Positions 52,766-62,800 of a DNA stretch of 64,000 nt are shown in pieces. Positions within the stretch are counted from its first letter, which is position 1. Each line of letters begins with the position of its first letter. The notes under the pieces were generated by a model that was given only the letters and a program-made list of their open reading frames with translations, had not been told where the DNA came from and searched no databases. This DNA comes from Cellulomonadaceae bacterium (GTDB lineage Bacteria > Actinomycetota > Actinomycetes > Actinomycetales > Cellulomonadaceae): the NCBI GenBank assembly GCA_031256435.1, contig JAIRQO010000039.1, forward strand, positions 1-64,000, read 5' to 3'. Made by a program: the position numbers and the translations under genes.

Positions 52766-54877
52766 CTAAATCCAACTCGGTAGCCACATGAGGCCCTGCC
52801 ATTGGCTGAACGGGATGGGGATCGCGGACCAGATGGGGTAGAACATGGCCGATACCACCACAATCAGTGTCACCACTACTGCAATGGCTACGATGACCAA
52901 GCGGCGCGGCCAGCGAGGTGATGGCACTGTTGCCTGGACCGTGGTTTCGACCGACGGCAGGCCATGGCTGCCTGGCTCAACCACCCGGTAGGCGGGTTCC
53001 TCGCCGCCATGCCTGCCTGGCTCAACCACCCGGTAGGCGGCTTCCTCACCGCCATGCCTGCCCGGCTCAACCGCTGGATCGTCGTCGAATACTTCAAGGC
53101 CGAGTACCCCCACAAAGGTGAGGGTCAAGATGACCCACGGGGCGAATGCGATGGAGTAGAAGGTGAACACGGTGCGGTGCATGTAGGCCATCCATGGCAG
53201 CCAACCCGCGATGATTCCGGAGAGCACGGCGAGGCCTCGCCAGTCGCGGCGCCAGATTCCGAGGACGGCAACAAGGAGGATGCTGGCCGCGCCGAGCCAC
53301 CACAGGATGGGGTTCCCCAGCGAGGTGATGGCTTGCGCGCATTGTTCCGGGCCGCAGGCTTCATGGTTGGTGACGCGTTCCCAGAAAAAGGACGTGGGGC
53401 GCCATTGGATGATCCAGCCCAGCGGGTTGGCCGCGTACGGGTGCTCGGCTTCCAACGAGGTATGGAAGTTCCACATGTCATGGTGATAGTGCAGGAAACT
53501 GCGCAGCGCCTCGGGGAGCCAGGTGATTCCTTGGCCCGGGTTGTCGGCCGCCCACTGCCGCCCGTAGGCACCGGGGGTGGCAAACCAACTCCACCAACTG
53601 CCCACGTACACGGCAACGGCGGTGGGAACCATGAACAGGAACGCGCGGACGCCATCCTTGGCGAGGCCGCCCAGGAACCATCGCTGGATGCCCGCGCGCC
53701 TGCGTGCCGTGACGTCCCACAGAACGGTCATCAATCCGAAGCCCGCCAGGAAATACAGTCCGGACCATTTCACGCCGATAGCCAAGCCGAGTGACACCGC
53801 AGCGGCAAGGCGCCACGGCCGGAATCCGAGGCCCGGGCCGTACATCCACAGGGCGTTATGAAGGCTTGAGGCGGCGGGTTCTTGGCTCTCATGTCCGGCG
53901 GGGGTTTCGACCGACGCGCTTGTCAGCGCTGGCTCAACCACCCTGTCAGGGAGCGCTGGCTCAACCACCCTGGCGTCGGCCAACCGGGCGGCTAATCGTC
54001 GCTGGGCATGGTCACGGTCAATGAGTAAACATCCAAAAGCCACCAGGGCAAAGAACATCAGGTACTGATCCAGCAGCCCGGTGCGCGAGTGAACAATGGC
54101 CGTCCCGTCCACCGCCATCAGTCCGCCTGCCACCAGTCCCATGGCCGTGGAGGAAAACAGCCGCCGCGCTATCCGTGCCATGAGGACGACGGCAAGGATG
54201 CCCACCACCGCGTTGGCAATCCGCCACGCAAAGGCATCCGTGGGGCCGCCGCCAAGGTGAATCCCCAGGCCAATCAGCCACTTGGCCACCTGAGGGTGGA
54301 CCACAAAGGCAGGCTCAGAGATGTAGGAATACACGTCTCCGGACTCAAAGGCGGGGTTGGGATCCTCGGGCCATCGCGCCTCAAAGCCCAGGTTCCACAG
54401 CGTCCATCCGTCCTTGACGTAATAGGTTTCGTCGAACACCAGCTCATGGGGCTCCCCCAGCCTGACCAGCCTGATAAGCGCTGCCACCACCGCCAGGAGT
54501 GCCACACCGATCCAACCGATCAGCCGATCATGGCGCTGCGACCCGAGCGCCAGTGCGCGGGCGGAGAAAAGGCGGAGGAGGAGTTGATCGTGGAGGGGTG
54601 GGGCTGGTTGGACTGGTAGGACGGGTGAGGCGGCGGCGGAGGTTTGGGCGACGGTGAAGGTTTGGGCTACGTCAGGGGCTGCGGCGGGGGCAGTGGCGAG
54701 GCTTGGTCCGGCAGGCGGTACGGTACCCGTGCTAGTCGGCGTCGGTGACTCGGTGCCCGCGCGAGGTGAAACCGTTGGCCCATTTCCTGCAGGGGGCAGC
54801 ACGGCGGGTGTGGCGCCCGTGGGAGGCCAATTCATCTCCCCTGCCCATTGGCCGCCGCTATCCGTCACAGGGGACAT
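52766..54877 (-). CDS. Dolichyl-phosphate-mannose--protein mannosyltransferase (PMT family)
   Basis: A 703-residue membrane enzyme that transfers mannose from polyprenyl phosphate to exported proteins. It has FDETYYVKDGWTLWNLG (catalytic-region Asp-Glu), many membrane helices and HRTVFTFYSIAFAPW near the C-terminus. The N-terminal 90 residues are Pro/Thr/Ala-rich. Two insertions of the family B repeat are read in frame: about residues 302-325 (with DRVVEPALTSASVETP) and about 600-645, where a 15-residue unit VEPGRHGGEEAAYRV is tandemly repeated. ATG 54877 is chosen; ATG 54925 is possible. rsmI is divergent upstream, as in many actinobacteria. Confidence 0.9.
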   Translation of the reverse strand: MSPVTDSGGQWAGEMNWPPTGATPAVLPPAGNGPTVSPRAGTESPTPTSTGTVPPAGPSLATAPAAAPDVAQTFTVAQTSAAASPVLPVQPAPPLHDQLLLRLFSARALALGSQRHDRLIGWIGVALLAVVAALIRLVRLGEPHELVFDETYYVKDGWTLWNLGFEARWPEDPNPAFESGDVYSYISEPAFVVHPQVAKWLIGLGIHLGGGPTDAFAWRIANAVVGILAVVLMARIARRLFSSTAMGLVAGGLMAVDGTAIVHSRTGLLDQYLMFFALVAFGCLLIDRDHAQRRLAARLADARVVEPALPDRVVEPALTSASVETPAGHESQEPAASSLHNALWMYGPGLGFRPWRLAAAVSLGLAIGVKWSGLYFLAGFGLMTVLWDVTARRRAGIQRWFLGGLAKDGVRAFLFMVPTAVAVYVGSWWSWFATPGAYGRQWAADNPGQGITWLPEALRSFLHYHHDMWNFHTSLEAEHPYAANPLGWIIQWRPTSFFWERVTNHEACGPEQCAQAITSLGNPILWWLGAASILLVAVLGIWRRDWRGLAVLSGIIAGWLPWMAYMHRTVFTFYSIAFAPWVILTLTFVGVLGLEVFDDDPAVEPGRHGGEEAAYRVVEPGRHGGEEPAYRVVEPGSHGLPSVETTVQATVPSPRWPRRLVIVAIAVVVTLIVVVSAMFYPIWSAIPIPFSQWQGLMWLPSWI
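52943..53078. repeat. Family B repeat expanded as 45-base tandem units inside the PMT gene
   Basis: A complete family B unit (GGTTTCGACC at 52943 to GGCTCAACC at 52974-52982) is followed by two more GGCTCAACC ends at 53019 and 53064, each 45 bases apart. Because 45 is a multiple of three, the frame is kept and gives 15-residue repeats. Confidence 0.85.
53903..53970. repeat. Second family B insertion inside the PMT gene
   Basis: GGTTTCGACC at 53903-53912 and two GGCTCAACCACCC ends at 53931-53943 and 53958-53970 (27-base period) lie in frame within the PMT coding region. They encode the VVEPAL repeats in a loop between membrane helices. Confidence 0.85.
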
Positions 54878-55079
54878 GGTAAACGCTGGCGGTGGAAAAT
54901 ATGGCGAAATTTGGCACTGCCGCACGGAAATTGCACTAACCCACGTTCGGGAAACTCAGGTGCTCGCCCCGTGAGAGAGTGGGGGTATGGGTGTTGCGAA
55001 AGAGGGTGTTGCGTGCCAGGCGGCGCGTGTACGCCGGGGGTCCGGAACCGGTGAGGGTGTTGCGAGTGAGGCGGGCGGG

Positions 55080-55916
55080 ATGCTGGTTGTGGCGGGAACG
55101 CCGATTGGCAACGTGGAGGACGCGTCGCCTCGGCTGCGAAGGTTGCTTGCCGAAGCTGACGTAGTGGCGGCCGAGGATACCCGACGAGTCCGTGACCTGG
55201 CCTCGCGGCTCGGCGTGACCATCCAAGGCCGCGTGGTGAGTTGCTTTGAGCACAACGAGGGGGCCAAGGCTGACGAGTTGGTGGATGCGGTTCTGGCGGG
55301 CGGAACGGTGCTCTTGGTCTCGGATGCGGGGATGCCCACGGTGTCTGATCCGGGATTCCGCGTGGTGGAACGCGCCGTGGAGCGTGGCGCTCCGCTGACT
55401 TGCGCTCCCGGTCCCAGCGCTGTTCTCACAGCACTTGCGCTTTCTGGCTTGCCTTCGGACCGGTTCTGCTTTGAGGGGTTTGTGCCGCGGAAGGCAGGTG
55501 AGCGCGGGCGGGCGCTTGACTCTTTGGCCCAGGAACAGCGCACCATGGTGTTCTTTGAGTCCCCGCACCGGATAGTGGACACGGTGGAGGCCATGCGGGA
55601 GGCGTTTGGAGGGGACCGCCGCATGGCGGTGTGCCGTGAACTGACCAAGACGCACGAGGAAGTTCTCCGCGGGACGGCGGCCAATGTGTCTGCGGAGATC
55701 GCCGCGCGTATGGAAGCGGGGAACCCACTCCGCGGAGAGATCTGCCTTGTGGTGGAGGGGGCGCCTGATTCGGCCATGCCCTCAATGGACATGCTGGTGG
55801 CCGAGGCGCAACAGCGCGTTTCCGCAGGTGAACGCCTGAAAGATGTCACCGCAGACATTGCTGCCACCACCGGCATCAACCGCCGGGACCTCTACAACGC
55901 AGTACTACGCGGATAG
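55080..55916 (+). CDS. rsmI: 16S rRNA (cytidine(1402)-2'-O)-methyltransferase
   Basis: A 278-residue SAM-dependent enzyme that methylates C1402 in the ribosomal P site. It begins MLVVAGTPIGNVEDASPRL, with VVAAEDTRRVRDLASRLG, LVSDAGMPTVSDPG and FFESPHRIVDTVEAM, all typical of RsmI. ATG 55080 is chosen because the family starts here; an in-frame ATG at 54987 would add 31 residues encoded by GGGTGTTGCG-containing repeats. It is divergent from the PMT gene. Confidence 0.94.
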   Translation: MLVVAGTPIGNVEDASPRLRRLLAEADVVAAEDTRRVRDLASRLGVTIQGRVVSCFEHNEGAKADELVDAVLAGGTVLLVSDAGMPTVSDPGFRVVERAVERGAPLTCAPGPSAVLTALALSGLPSDRFCFEGFVPRKAGERGRALDSLAQEQRTMVFFESPHRIVDTVEAMREAFGGDRRMAVCRELTKTHEEVLRGTAANVSAEIAARMEAGNPLRGEICLVVEGAPDSAMPSMDMLVAEAQQRVSAGERLKDVTADIAATTGINRRDLYNAVLRG

Positions 55917-55925
55917 GCCAGGACG

Positions 55926-56154
55926 AGATACTGCGACTCGCTTCGCTTCGCGCAGCATGACGGTGGGGTGTGGAGATAAGCCAGAACGAAATACTGCAAC
56001 TCCGCTCCGCTGCGTGCAGCATGACGACGAGTGGTGAGGATGAGTCAGGACGAGATACTGCAACTCCGCTCCGCTGCGTGCAGCATGACGGGTTGGGCGG
56101 TTCCCTTCACACCTGTCATTCTGCGGGGAACTCGCAGAGCCTCGCAGAATCTCC
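55926..56154. repeat. Tandem array of family A hairpins
   Basis: Three head-to-tail copies at 55926-55963, 55988-56028 and 56052-56090 (period 62-64 bases; two contain CAACTCCGCTCCGCTGCGTG), followed by an inverted variant at 56114-56154 (GTCATTCTGCGG...CGCAGAATCTCC). They fill the 313-base gap between rsmI and the DUF433 gene, which contains nothing else. Confidence 0.8.
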
Positions 56155-56229
56155 CCGTAGGATGCATGACATTGCTCCGAGTTCTTGTACTCCATTGGAT
56201 TCCACAGACGGGCATGGCAGAATAGGCCC

Positions 56230-56463
56230 ATGGCCGGATCGATCCGCACACCGCAACGCATCACCATGGACCCCAGTATTCGCTTTGGGAAGCCCACGGT
56301 ATTCGGCACCCGTATTTCTGTTGCCGATATTCTCGGATGGCTTGCTGCCGGAATGTCCATTGCAGAGATTGTGCAGGACTATCCCGATCTCGATTCTGAT
56401 GCTGTCTATGCTGCGCTGGAGTACGCCGCCTCGGCCACTGATAGCCGCAGAATTGCCGTGTGA
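56230..56463 (+). CDS. DUF433 antitoxin-like protein
   Basis: A 77-residue DUF433 protein: IRFGKPTVFGTRISVADILGWLAAG, then MSIAEIVQDYPDLDSDAVYAALEYA. This domain often serves as the DNA-binding antitoxin of a DUF5615/Mut7-C-type PIN-like toxin. Its TGA overlaps the GTG of the next gene (GTGA). ATG 56230 is the start that fits the family. Confidence 0.85.
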   Translation: MAGSIRTPQRITMDPSIRFGKPTVFGTRISVADILGWLAAGMSIAEIVQDYPDLDSDAVYAALEYAASATDSRRIAV

Positions 56464-56834
56464 CCATGCGGTTCATTGTTGATGCGAACCTCCCCTTCAG
56501 CCTCGTGAAACTGCTCCGTGATCACGGCCACACTGCTGACCACGTTGGAGGGCTGGATATCGGCAAGGACGCCTCTGACACTGTCATCGCTCAATGGGCT
56601 GACACGCAGAATGCCGTTGTGGTGTCCAAAGACGCCGATTTCCGGCTCCTCCAAATAGCCACGGACCGCCCTCCGAGGCTTCTGCTTGTGGGCACGGGGA
56701 ATATTTCCAACCGTGATCTACGGGCATTGGTGGAACGCTTCTTGACCCAGATTGAGGTGGAACTTCACCAGCGGCGGTTTGTGATGTTCGACGAACACTC
56801 ACTCATTGTTGAGTCATCTCCAGATGAGATGTAA
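56460..56834 (+). CDS. DUF5615 PIN-like toxin
   Basis: A 124-residue PIN-like protein. Conserved acidic residues are in FIVDANLPFSLVKLLRDHG, GKDASDTVIAQWA and VVSKDADFRLL. It pairs with the DUF433 protein as a putative toxin-antitoxin module. The start is GTG 56460 (coupled) or ATG 56466. RNase activity is inferred from family. Confidence 0.85.
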   Translation: MTMRFIVDANLPFSLVKLLRDHGHTADHVGGLDIGKDASDTVIAQWADTQNAVVVSKDADFRLLQIATDRPPRLLLVGTGNISNRDLRALVERFLTQIEVELHQRRFVMFDEHSLIVESSPDEM

Positions 56835-56861
56835 CAGACCCCACAACCACCTCATTGACGC

Positions 56862-57743
56862 CTACATCGGAGGCAATACCAGTCCGGCCTGGGCTTGGAG
56901 GCGGGCTATGCGGTCTGCCATGGGTGGGTGGGTGCTGAACAATCGGGACATGGAGCCGCCGGAGCGGAATGGGTTGGCAATCATCATATTGGACACGTTC
57001 TGTAACTGAGGTTCGGCGGGAAGCGGCGCTAAAGAAATTCCGGACTCTAGTTTCTGTAACGCGGAGGCCAACGCCAACGGGTCCTCGGTCAGCCGTGCTC
57101 CGTCCTCATCTGCGTCATATTCTCGGGTCCGAGAAATAGCCAGTTGGATCAGGGAGGCGGCAATGGGCATCAGGATCATGGCCGCAAGGCCAGCCAGCGC
57201 GCTGCTGTTGTTGCGCCGGTTTCCGCCGCCAAAGAACATCAGGAACCTGGCCAGGGACGTGATCACTCCTGCCATGGCCGAGGCCACGGCAGAGGTCAGG
57301 ATGTCACGGTTATACACGTGCATGAGTTCATGGCCCAGTACTCCGCGCAACTCTCGTTCGTCGAGAAGCCGCAGAATCCCCTCAGTGCAACACACCGCAG
57401 CGTTCTGGGGATTGCGTCCCGTGGCAAAGGCGTTGGGTGAGGCCGTGGGCGAGATGTAGATGCTGGGCATAGGCTGACCCGCCTTGGTGGACAGCTCGCG
57501 CACAATCCGGTAAATAGCCGGAGCCATCTCCTCAGTGACCGGGTACGCCTTCATGGAACGGATAGCAATGGTGGCCGAGTTCCAGTACCCCACAAACGTC
57601 ATCACCAGGCCGATTCCGGTGAAGAGGATCAGCATGGTGGAGTCTCCCCCGCCCACAAAGAACCCGAGCAGCATGATGATGGTCCACATCACCACAAAGA
57701 GCATGGTGGTTTTCAGGCCGTTGTAATGTTTCCGCCCGTACAT
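56862..57743 (-). CDS. htpX: HtpX-type M48 membrane metalloprotease
   Basis: A 293-residue membrane protease involved in quality control of membrane proteins. The zinc site is GHELMH (His138-Glu139, His142) with the third ligand in EYDADEDGA; membrane helices flank it (TMLFVVMWTIIMLLGFFV and LILFTGIGLVMTFVGYW near the N-terminus). AGGAGAG lies before ATG 57743. Length is usual for the family. Confidence 0.94.
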   Translation of the reverse strand: MYGRKHYNGLKTTMLFVVMWTIIMLLGFFVGGGDSTMLILFTGIGLVMTFVGYWNSATIAIRSMKAYPVTEEMAPAIYRIVRELSTKAGQPMPSIYISPTASPNAFATGRNPQNAAVCCTEGILRLLDERELRGVLGHELMHVYNRDILTSAVASAMAGVITSLARFLMFFGGGNRRNNSSALAGLAAMILMPIAASLIQLAISRTREYDADEDGARLTEDPLALASALQKLESGISLAPLPAEPQLQNVSNMMIANPFRSGGSMSRLFSTHPPMADRIARLQAQAGLVLPPM

Positions 57744-57777
57744 GGAACTCTCCTATTCGCTCTTGGGGTGTTGGATT

Positions 57778-57816
57778 GAGATTCTGCGAGGCGTTTCACG
57801 CCCGCAGAATGACGGG
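57778..57816. repeat. Family A hairpin between fprA and htpX
   Basis: GATTCTGCG and CGCAGAATGACGGG with a short interval. It lies just past the fprA stop (minus strand) and upstream of htpX. Confidence 0.7.
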
Positions 57817-57822
57817 ACCGGG

Positions 57823-59238
57823 TCAGCCTACGGAGGGCGGGGGTGCCATGGAGATGGCGAGCATCTCCTCGCGCGGGACCACCTTGACGCGTTCGCGGCC
57901 CTGGGAGGCTCCCAGCATTTGCTCGTAGCGGTCCAGCACCTCAAACTGTGCCCACTGCACGTATTCCACGCCCTTGGCGGCCAGGAACTCCAGCACGGAT
58001 TCGGCATTCCCGTCCGGCGCGGTGCGCCCGCCGTCCAGGTCACCGCCACGCGGATCTTCACCAATCCCCACGCCGGATACGTCCTCCATCAGGCAGCGCA
58101 CGGTTTCCTGAGCATCGGACTTGGTGGACCCAATCAACCCCACGGGCCCGCGCTTGATCCACCCGGTGGCGTAAACTCCATGGACAATCCTGCCGTCCCC
58201 GTCAATGACACGGCCCTCATGGTTGGGGATCACGCCGCGTGCATCGTCGAACGGAACCTGCTCCAGCGGTGAACCAAAGTACCCTACGGCGCGGTACACG
58301 GCCTGACACGGCCACTCGGTAAACTCACCGGTGCCTTCCACGGAGCCGTCCCCCACCAGGCGGGTGCGCTCGGTGCGCAGCGCCTCCACTTTCCCGTCTC
58401 CCAGGATGGCGGAAGGCGCGTGCAGGAAGTGGAGGTGGATGCGCCGCGATGCTTGCTGCGTGGCCGGATCGATGAGCGTCCAATCGGTGAGGGTCTTGAC
58501 TACCTGTTTGGTTTGGTTGGTTTTTTCAATGGCGGCCAGGGAGCCGTCATCAAACTCGTAATCCTCCGGATAGACAACGATATCCACGTCAGGCACCTGG
58601 GCCAGTTCACGCAACTCCAGCGGGGAGAACTTCACCTGCGCCGGGCCACGACGCGCAAAGATGTGGACATCCGTGACCGGGTTCTCCTTCAGCCCCTCGT
58701 ACACGTTGTTGGGAATCTCGGTGCGCAGCAGGTCATCGGCGTGTTTGGCCAGAATGCGGGCCACATCCAGGGCAACGTTCCCCGCCCCCAACACGGCAAT
58801 CTCCTGGGCTTCCAGTGGCCAGGTGCGCGGCACGTCCGGGTGGCCGTCATACCAACTCACAAAGTCTGCCGCTCCGTAGGAACCCTCCAGGTCCACGCCC
58901 GGCAACGGCATGGGCGCGTCCTTGATGGTGCCGGTGGCAAAGATGACCGCGTCATAGAAACGGTGCATGTCATCCAGGGTAATGTCCCTGCCGTACCGCA
59001 CGTTGGCCAGAAGCCGCACGTCACCGTGCTCCAGAATCTTGTGCAGCGCCAGAATGATCTGCTTGATGCGCGGGTGATCCGGGGCCACGCCGTAGCGGAC
59101 CAAACCGAAGGGTGCGGGCAGATGCTCCACAATGTCAATGGACACGTTCAGGGGCTGCTTGGACAGGATGTCAGCGGCGTAAATGCCAGCGGGGCCGGCA
59201 CCCACCACGGCCACGCGAAGAGGACGAATAGTGCTCAC
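57823..59238 (-). CDS. fprA: Ferredoxin/adrenodoxin-type NADP reductase (FprA-like)
   Basis: A 471-residue flavoenzyme moving electrons between NADPH and ferredoxin. The FAD loop VVGAGPAGIYAADIL is near the start, the NADP loop VLGAGNVALDVARIL near residue 160, and ATGWIKRGPVGLIGSTKSDA towards the end, as in mycobacterial FprA. GTG 59238 is preferred (AAGGAA 9 bases upstream); ATG 59256 is an alternative. The C-terminus is followed by a family A hairpin. Confidence 0.93.
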   Translation of the reverse strand: MSTIRPLRVAVVGAGPAGIYAADILSKQPLNVSIDIVEHLPAPFGLVRYGVAPDHPRIKQIILALHKILEHGDVRLLANVRYGRDITLDDMHRFYDAVIFATGTIKDAPMPLPGVDLEGSYGAADFVSWYDGHPDVPRTWPLEAQEIAVLGAGNVALDVARILAKHADDLLRTEIPNNVYEGLKENPVTDVHIFARRGPAQVKFSPLELRELAQVPDVDIVVYPEDYEFDDGSLAAIEKTNQTKQVVKTLTDWTLIDPATQQASRRIHLHFLHAPSAILGDGKVEALRTERTRLVGDGSVEGTGEFTEWPCQAVYRAVGYFGSPLEQVPFDDARGVIPNHEGRVIDGDGRIVHGVYATGWIKRGPVGLIGSTKSDAQETVRCLMEDVSGVGIGEDPRGGDLDGGRTAPDGNAESVLEFLAAKGVEYVQWAQFEVLDRYEQMLGASQGRERVKVVPREEMLAISMAPPPSVG

Positions 59239-59464
59239 AGTGTGCGATTCCTTCATGGACAACAAATCTTGAGCAGAGTGTATCCGGGGGGTAGGACACG
59301 CAGCGGGATTCGCTCGCACAATGATGGGACTTCCGGGGCGTGGCGTCGCGCGGGGAGCGTCAGGGCGCACGGGTTGACCGCGGCGGGAAGGTGCGCGCAC
59401 GGACAGGGTTCGCCCAACGGGGAGCGTCAGTCCAGCCGAGAGGGTAGCGCCTCAGGAGGGGGCG

Positions 59465-59743
59465 TCAGCCCAGGAACTCGTCGTCCTCGGCACCAATTCC
59501 TTGCGACGAGGGTAGTTCCACGGTCCACGGGAAGGTGGCGGCCAGGGATGCCAACGCGAGATACCCCGTAATCAGCGCCGGGACGGGGACGCAGCGCCGG
59601 GCGTGACTTGCCGTGGTCACCGCTGGACATCCGTGGACAGCATTGGTCTGCCCAGCGCACAACCCTGCCGCTCCGGAGGCGAGGCCGGACACGGCAGGCT
59701 GAACAATGGCGAGTCCGTGGGGCCACGGTGAGGTGAAGTACAT
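59465..59743 (-). CDS. Doubtful small hypothetical protein
   Basis: A 92-codon frame with a hydrophobic segment near the end (ALITGYLALASLAATFPW) and several Cys and His residues. There is no strong ribosome binding site before ATG 59743 and no recognised family. It fills part of the gap between the surface protein gene and fprA. It could be a small membrane protein or a chance frame. Confidence 0.3.
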   Translation of the reverse strand: MYFTSPWPHGLAIVQPAVSGLASGAAGLCAGQTNAVHGCPAVTTASHARRCVPVPALITGYLALASLAATFPWTVELPSSQGIGAEDDEFLG

Positions 59744-59856
59744 GGAGCGTCCTGAGGTTGAGCGATTCGCACCGCCGCGATTCGCTGATACCCCTGTGTT
59801 TACTCCTGTTCACCGCCGTGGAGGCACAGCCGTGGAAAGTGCCGGGGAATGGATGC

Positions 59857-62800
59857 TCAATCGTGACCAGGTTGCGCAATTTGGCGCTGCCCGTGGCGAC
59901 GCACCATCACTCCACCACCGGCGAGTGCCGCCACCACAAGGAGCAGCACGCCAATGGATACGCCCGTGAGGGCGAGCCTCGGCACGGTAGTGGGAGTTCG
60001 CGTCAGGTCACGTGACACCGTCTCGGCCTCGCCGAGTTCCACGTCACCCGCGCCTCCCGTAGGCGGCCTGCCACCCATGTTATCGCCAGGAGGCAGCGGG
60101 TAGGAATCCCCAGGAATCTCCCCGCCCACGGGCGGTACCTGCGTGACCTCCACTGTCACGTCATCCCGAATCTCAGGAATCTGATAGATCCAGGCGATGT
60201 TGGTGTACGTCGCGTAGGTGGTGTCCTCGAGGAGCCGCATGGGGCCGTCCAGCGTAATGGAGTACGTGAACGAGTACGGTGCGAGCGCCTCCCCATACCA
60301 GGCACCCACCGGCGGCTCGCCTGCCAACGTGGACGGCGGTTCCCAGGACCACGGCACCCACCCGAGTTCCACCACGTTGCCCGGCACCGTTTTATCGTCC
60401 ACAATGCGCACGCACCGGCGGGCCGGTCCGGCATCAGCACCCGGAACGGGACAGGCCGTTGGGCGATCGTCGGGCATCTCGCCAGGGATCTCAATCAATT
60501 CCGAGTTGTACACACTTGTGGAGAAATCAATGTTTGCCGTAGTCGCTTGCGACCCATGGAGGAGTTGCACCCAATCAATGCTGACTGCGGCCTTAGCCGT
60601 AACCGAGCCGTCGAGTTCCTGAGACCCGCCGAAGGTGGATGTGTCAAAGGTGAAGGTGTACTCGAATCTCACCGCGCCGCCCGCCGGAATCGGATATTGA
60701 TCCACTACGAAGGCGGTGATGAATCCCAGACTCACCTGCTCATCGGCAAGAATCAGGCAGGGTTCGAAGCCTCCTGGCACAACGGTGGTTGTATCCCCCC
60801 GGACCAGAAATACCTCGGTGGAAAGCGGGGTTAGGAGCAGATCGTCCGCTCCGTTTGAGAACTCAGGGATAATACAGATCCCATTCAGGTCCACCGGTAC
60901 CGTGTTGGTATTTCTCACCGTGAACTCGCCGTCCACGTGAATATGCGGCGCGAGTGGTTCCACGGACACTCGATAGGTGAACGTAGCGGTGCCGTCCGGG
61001 TTCTCGTAGGCCATTTCCTGGTCACCGTCTTCAACCTTCCGCAGATCCCAGTTGGGCGTACGACGGATTGTCAGTCCTTCGCCTCCACGATGTTCCACGT
61101 TGAGGTCAACGCCGCAGGTCACATGGTTGGTGTAGGTGATTTGGTAGTCCGTTGCCCCGACGACGAATAGCCTCGGGGACGTCTGTCCGCTCGGGAATTC
61201 GGTGGGCCAGGTATAGGTGAACCCGTCCTCGGTGACGCCAATGGGCGCGATGTTCCCCACCGGGCCATGCGCTACCACGGCACCCTCCGGCCTGCACGGG
61301 CCGCCCACGTTCACGGACTCGCTGAAGGTCAGTGAATCCCCGACGAAGGTGCTGACGTGCTGGACGCCCCAAGGAGACGGACCTTCACCGTGGAGGTCCG
61401 CGTGGAGCGCCTCAGCCACCTGCGCCACCTGGGCAGCAGTTAACGTAGGATGGGTACCCGCAAGGTCAGGGTCACGCAGCAGCGCTTCCGATACCGGTTC
61501 GAGCGCACCAGTCCCCAGGTCTATAGACCAGTACTTATCCACCGCAACTTCCGCAGGCAGCCACGTATCCGCGGCGCAGGTCAGAACGTTGGTAAAGGTG
61601 ATGCTGGTATGCGCGTAATACTTGGTGAACTCACGCTCATACTCGTAGTGCCATTCGCTCTCCGTGGGCGCTCCAGCATATCCATCCCCTAACGTGTCTT
61701 CAATGCGCGTGAGATGCGCTTCATACACGCACAACTCCGGGACGAGCACGTCCTTTTCATAGAGGAGCACCCTGGCACCGGCAGGGATCACCGTGCCCGT
61801 ACCCCAGGTGAACCCCACAGGTTCATCATTGATGTACCCCACAAGGTCAACGCTCACCGAATGAGCAAGGTTCACTAGCCGCACCCAGGAGAACCCGGCT
61901 ATCTCCGCTTGCGGATCACCTTCAACAATCGTGCCGTTGAGGATGCCCCTCAACGTAGAGTCCGGAATGCTGACTGGATCGGCGCCCTCCAGCGTGACCT
62001 CCCACACCTTGTCTACATCCAGAACTTGCCGCGCGATGATGACGTCTTGGTCATCGGTGGCGAGGATCTTTGGGGCATCAGAGTCTGGGTCTGGGTCTGG
62101 GTCTGGGTCGGTGAACTCCTCCCACTCCTCGGGGGTCCACGGAGTGGTATCAGCGCCCCCCGGACGCACCACGGCGATGTTCCGGTAGGTGGTCTGGTAG
62201 TCATCAGCAGCACCGATGTTGCGTAGGGCCGTGTAGGTGAACGGCCACTGACCGGATGGTTCGTCAGCCTGAGGTTCGACGAATGCCGCACTATCAGGTC
62301 CGCACTGTGCAGCGAACTGCGGGGTCAGGAGTTGCCCGCCAAATTCGTCGAACGAATCATCAACGAATGCTTCCGCGTTCGCCACATCAGAACGGCACAC
62401 CACATAGGGGTCATGGCCCGGAGCAGGTACAGGGCCAAACGCTTCACGACCCTCAAACTCCATGGACACCCCCGTCACGGGGGCGAGGCGCTCGTGGGTG
62501 TCCGTCACGGTGAAACTAAACTGGGCTCTGCCACCTGGAACAATCCGGCCGGTGCTGTCCAGTTGACCCACGGGAGACTGCGCCACGCTGATGGGACTGA
62601 CCACACCGGGAGCCTGACCCAGCAACTGGACCACGGGTACGGCCGGGGGAAGCATCGGTACAGGGTTGGGATTAGTCACCCACGCGTACCCGGTGATGGT
62701 GGTGTAGCCTGCGGTAGGCGCGGCACCGACATCAAGGCGGTACTCCAATTCAACGGGTTCGCCCGTGGTGATGAACAACGGAACGCCGTCCTCGCTCACA

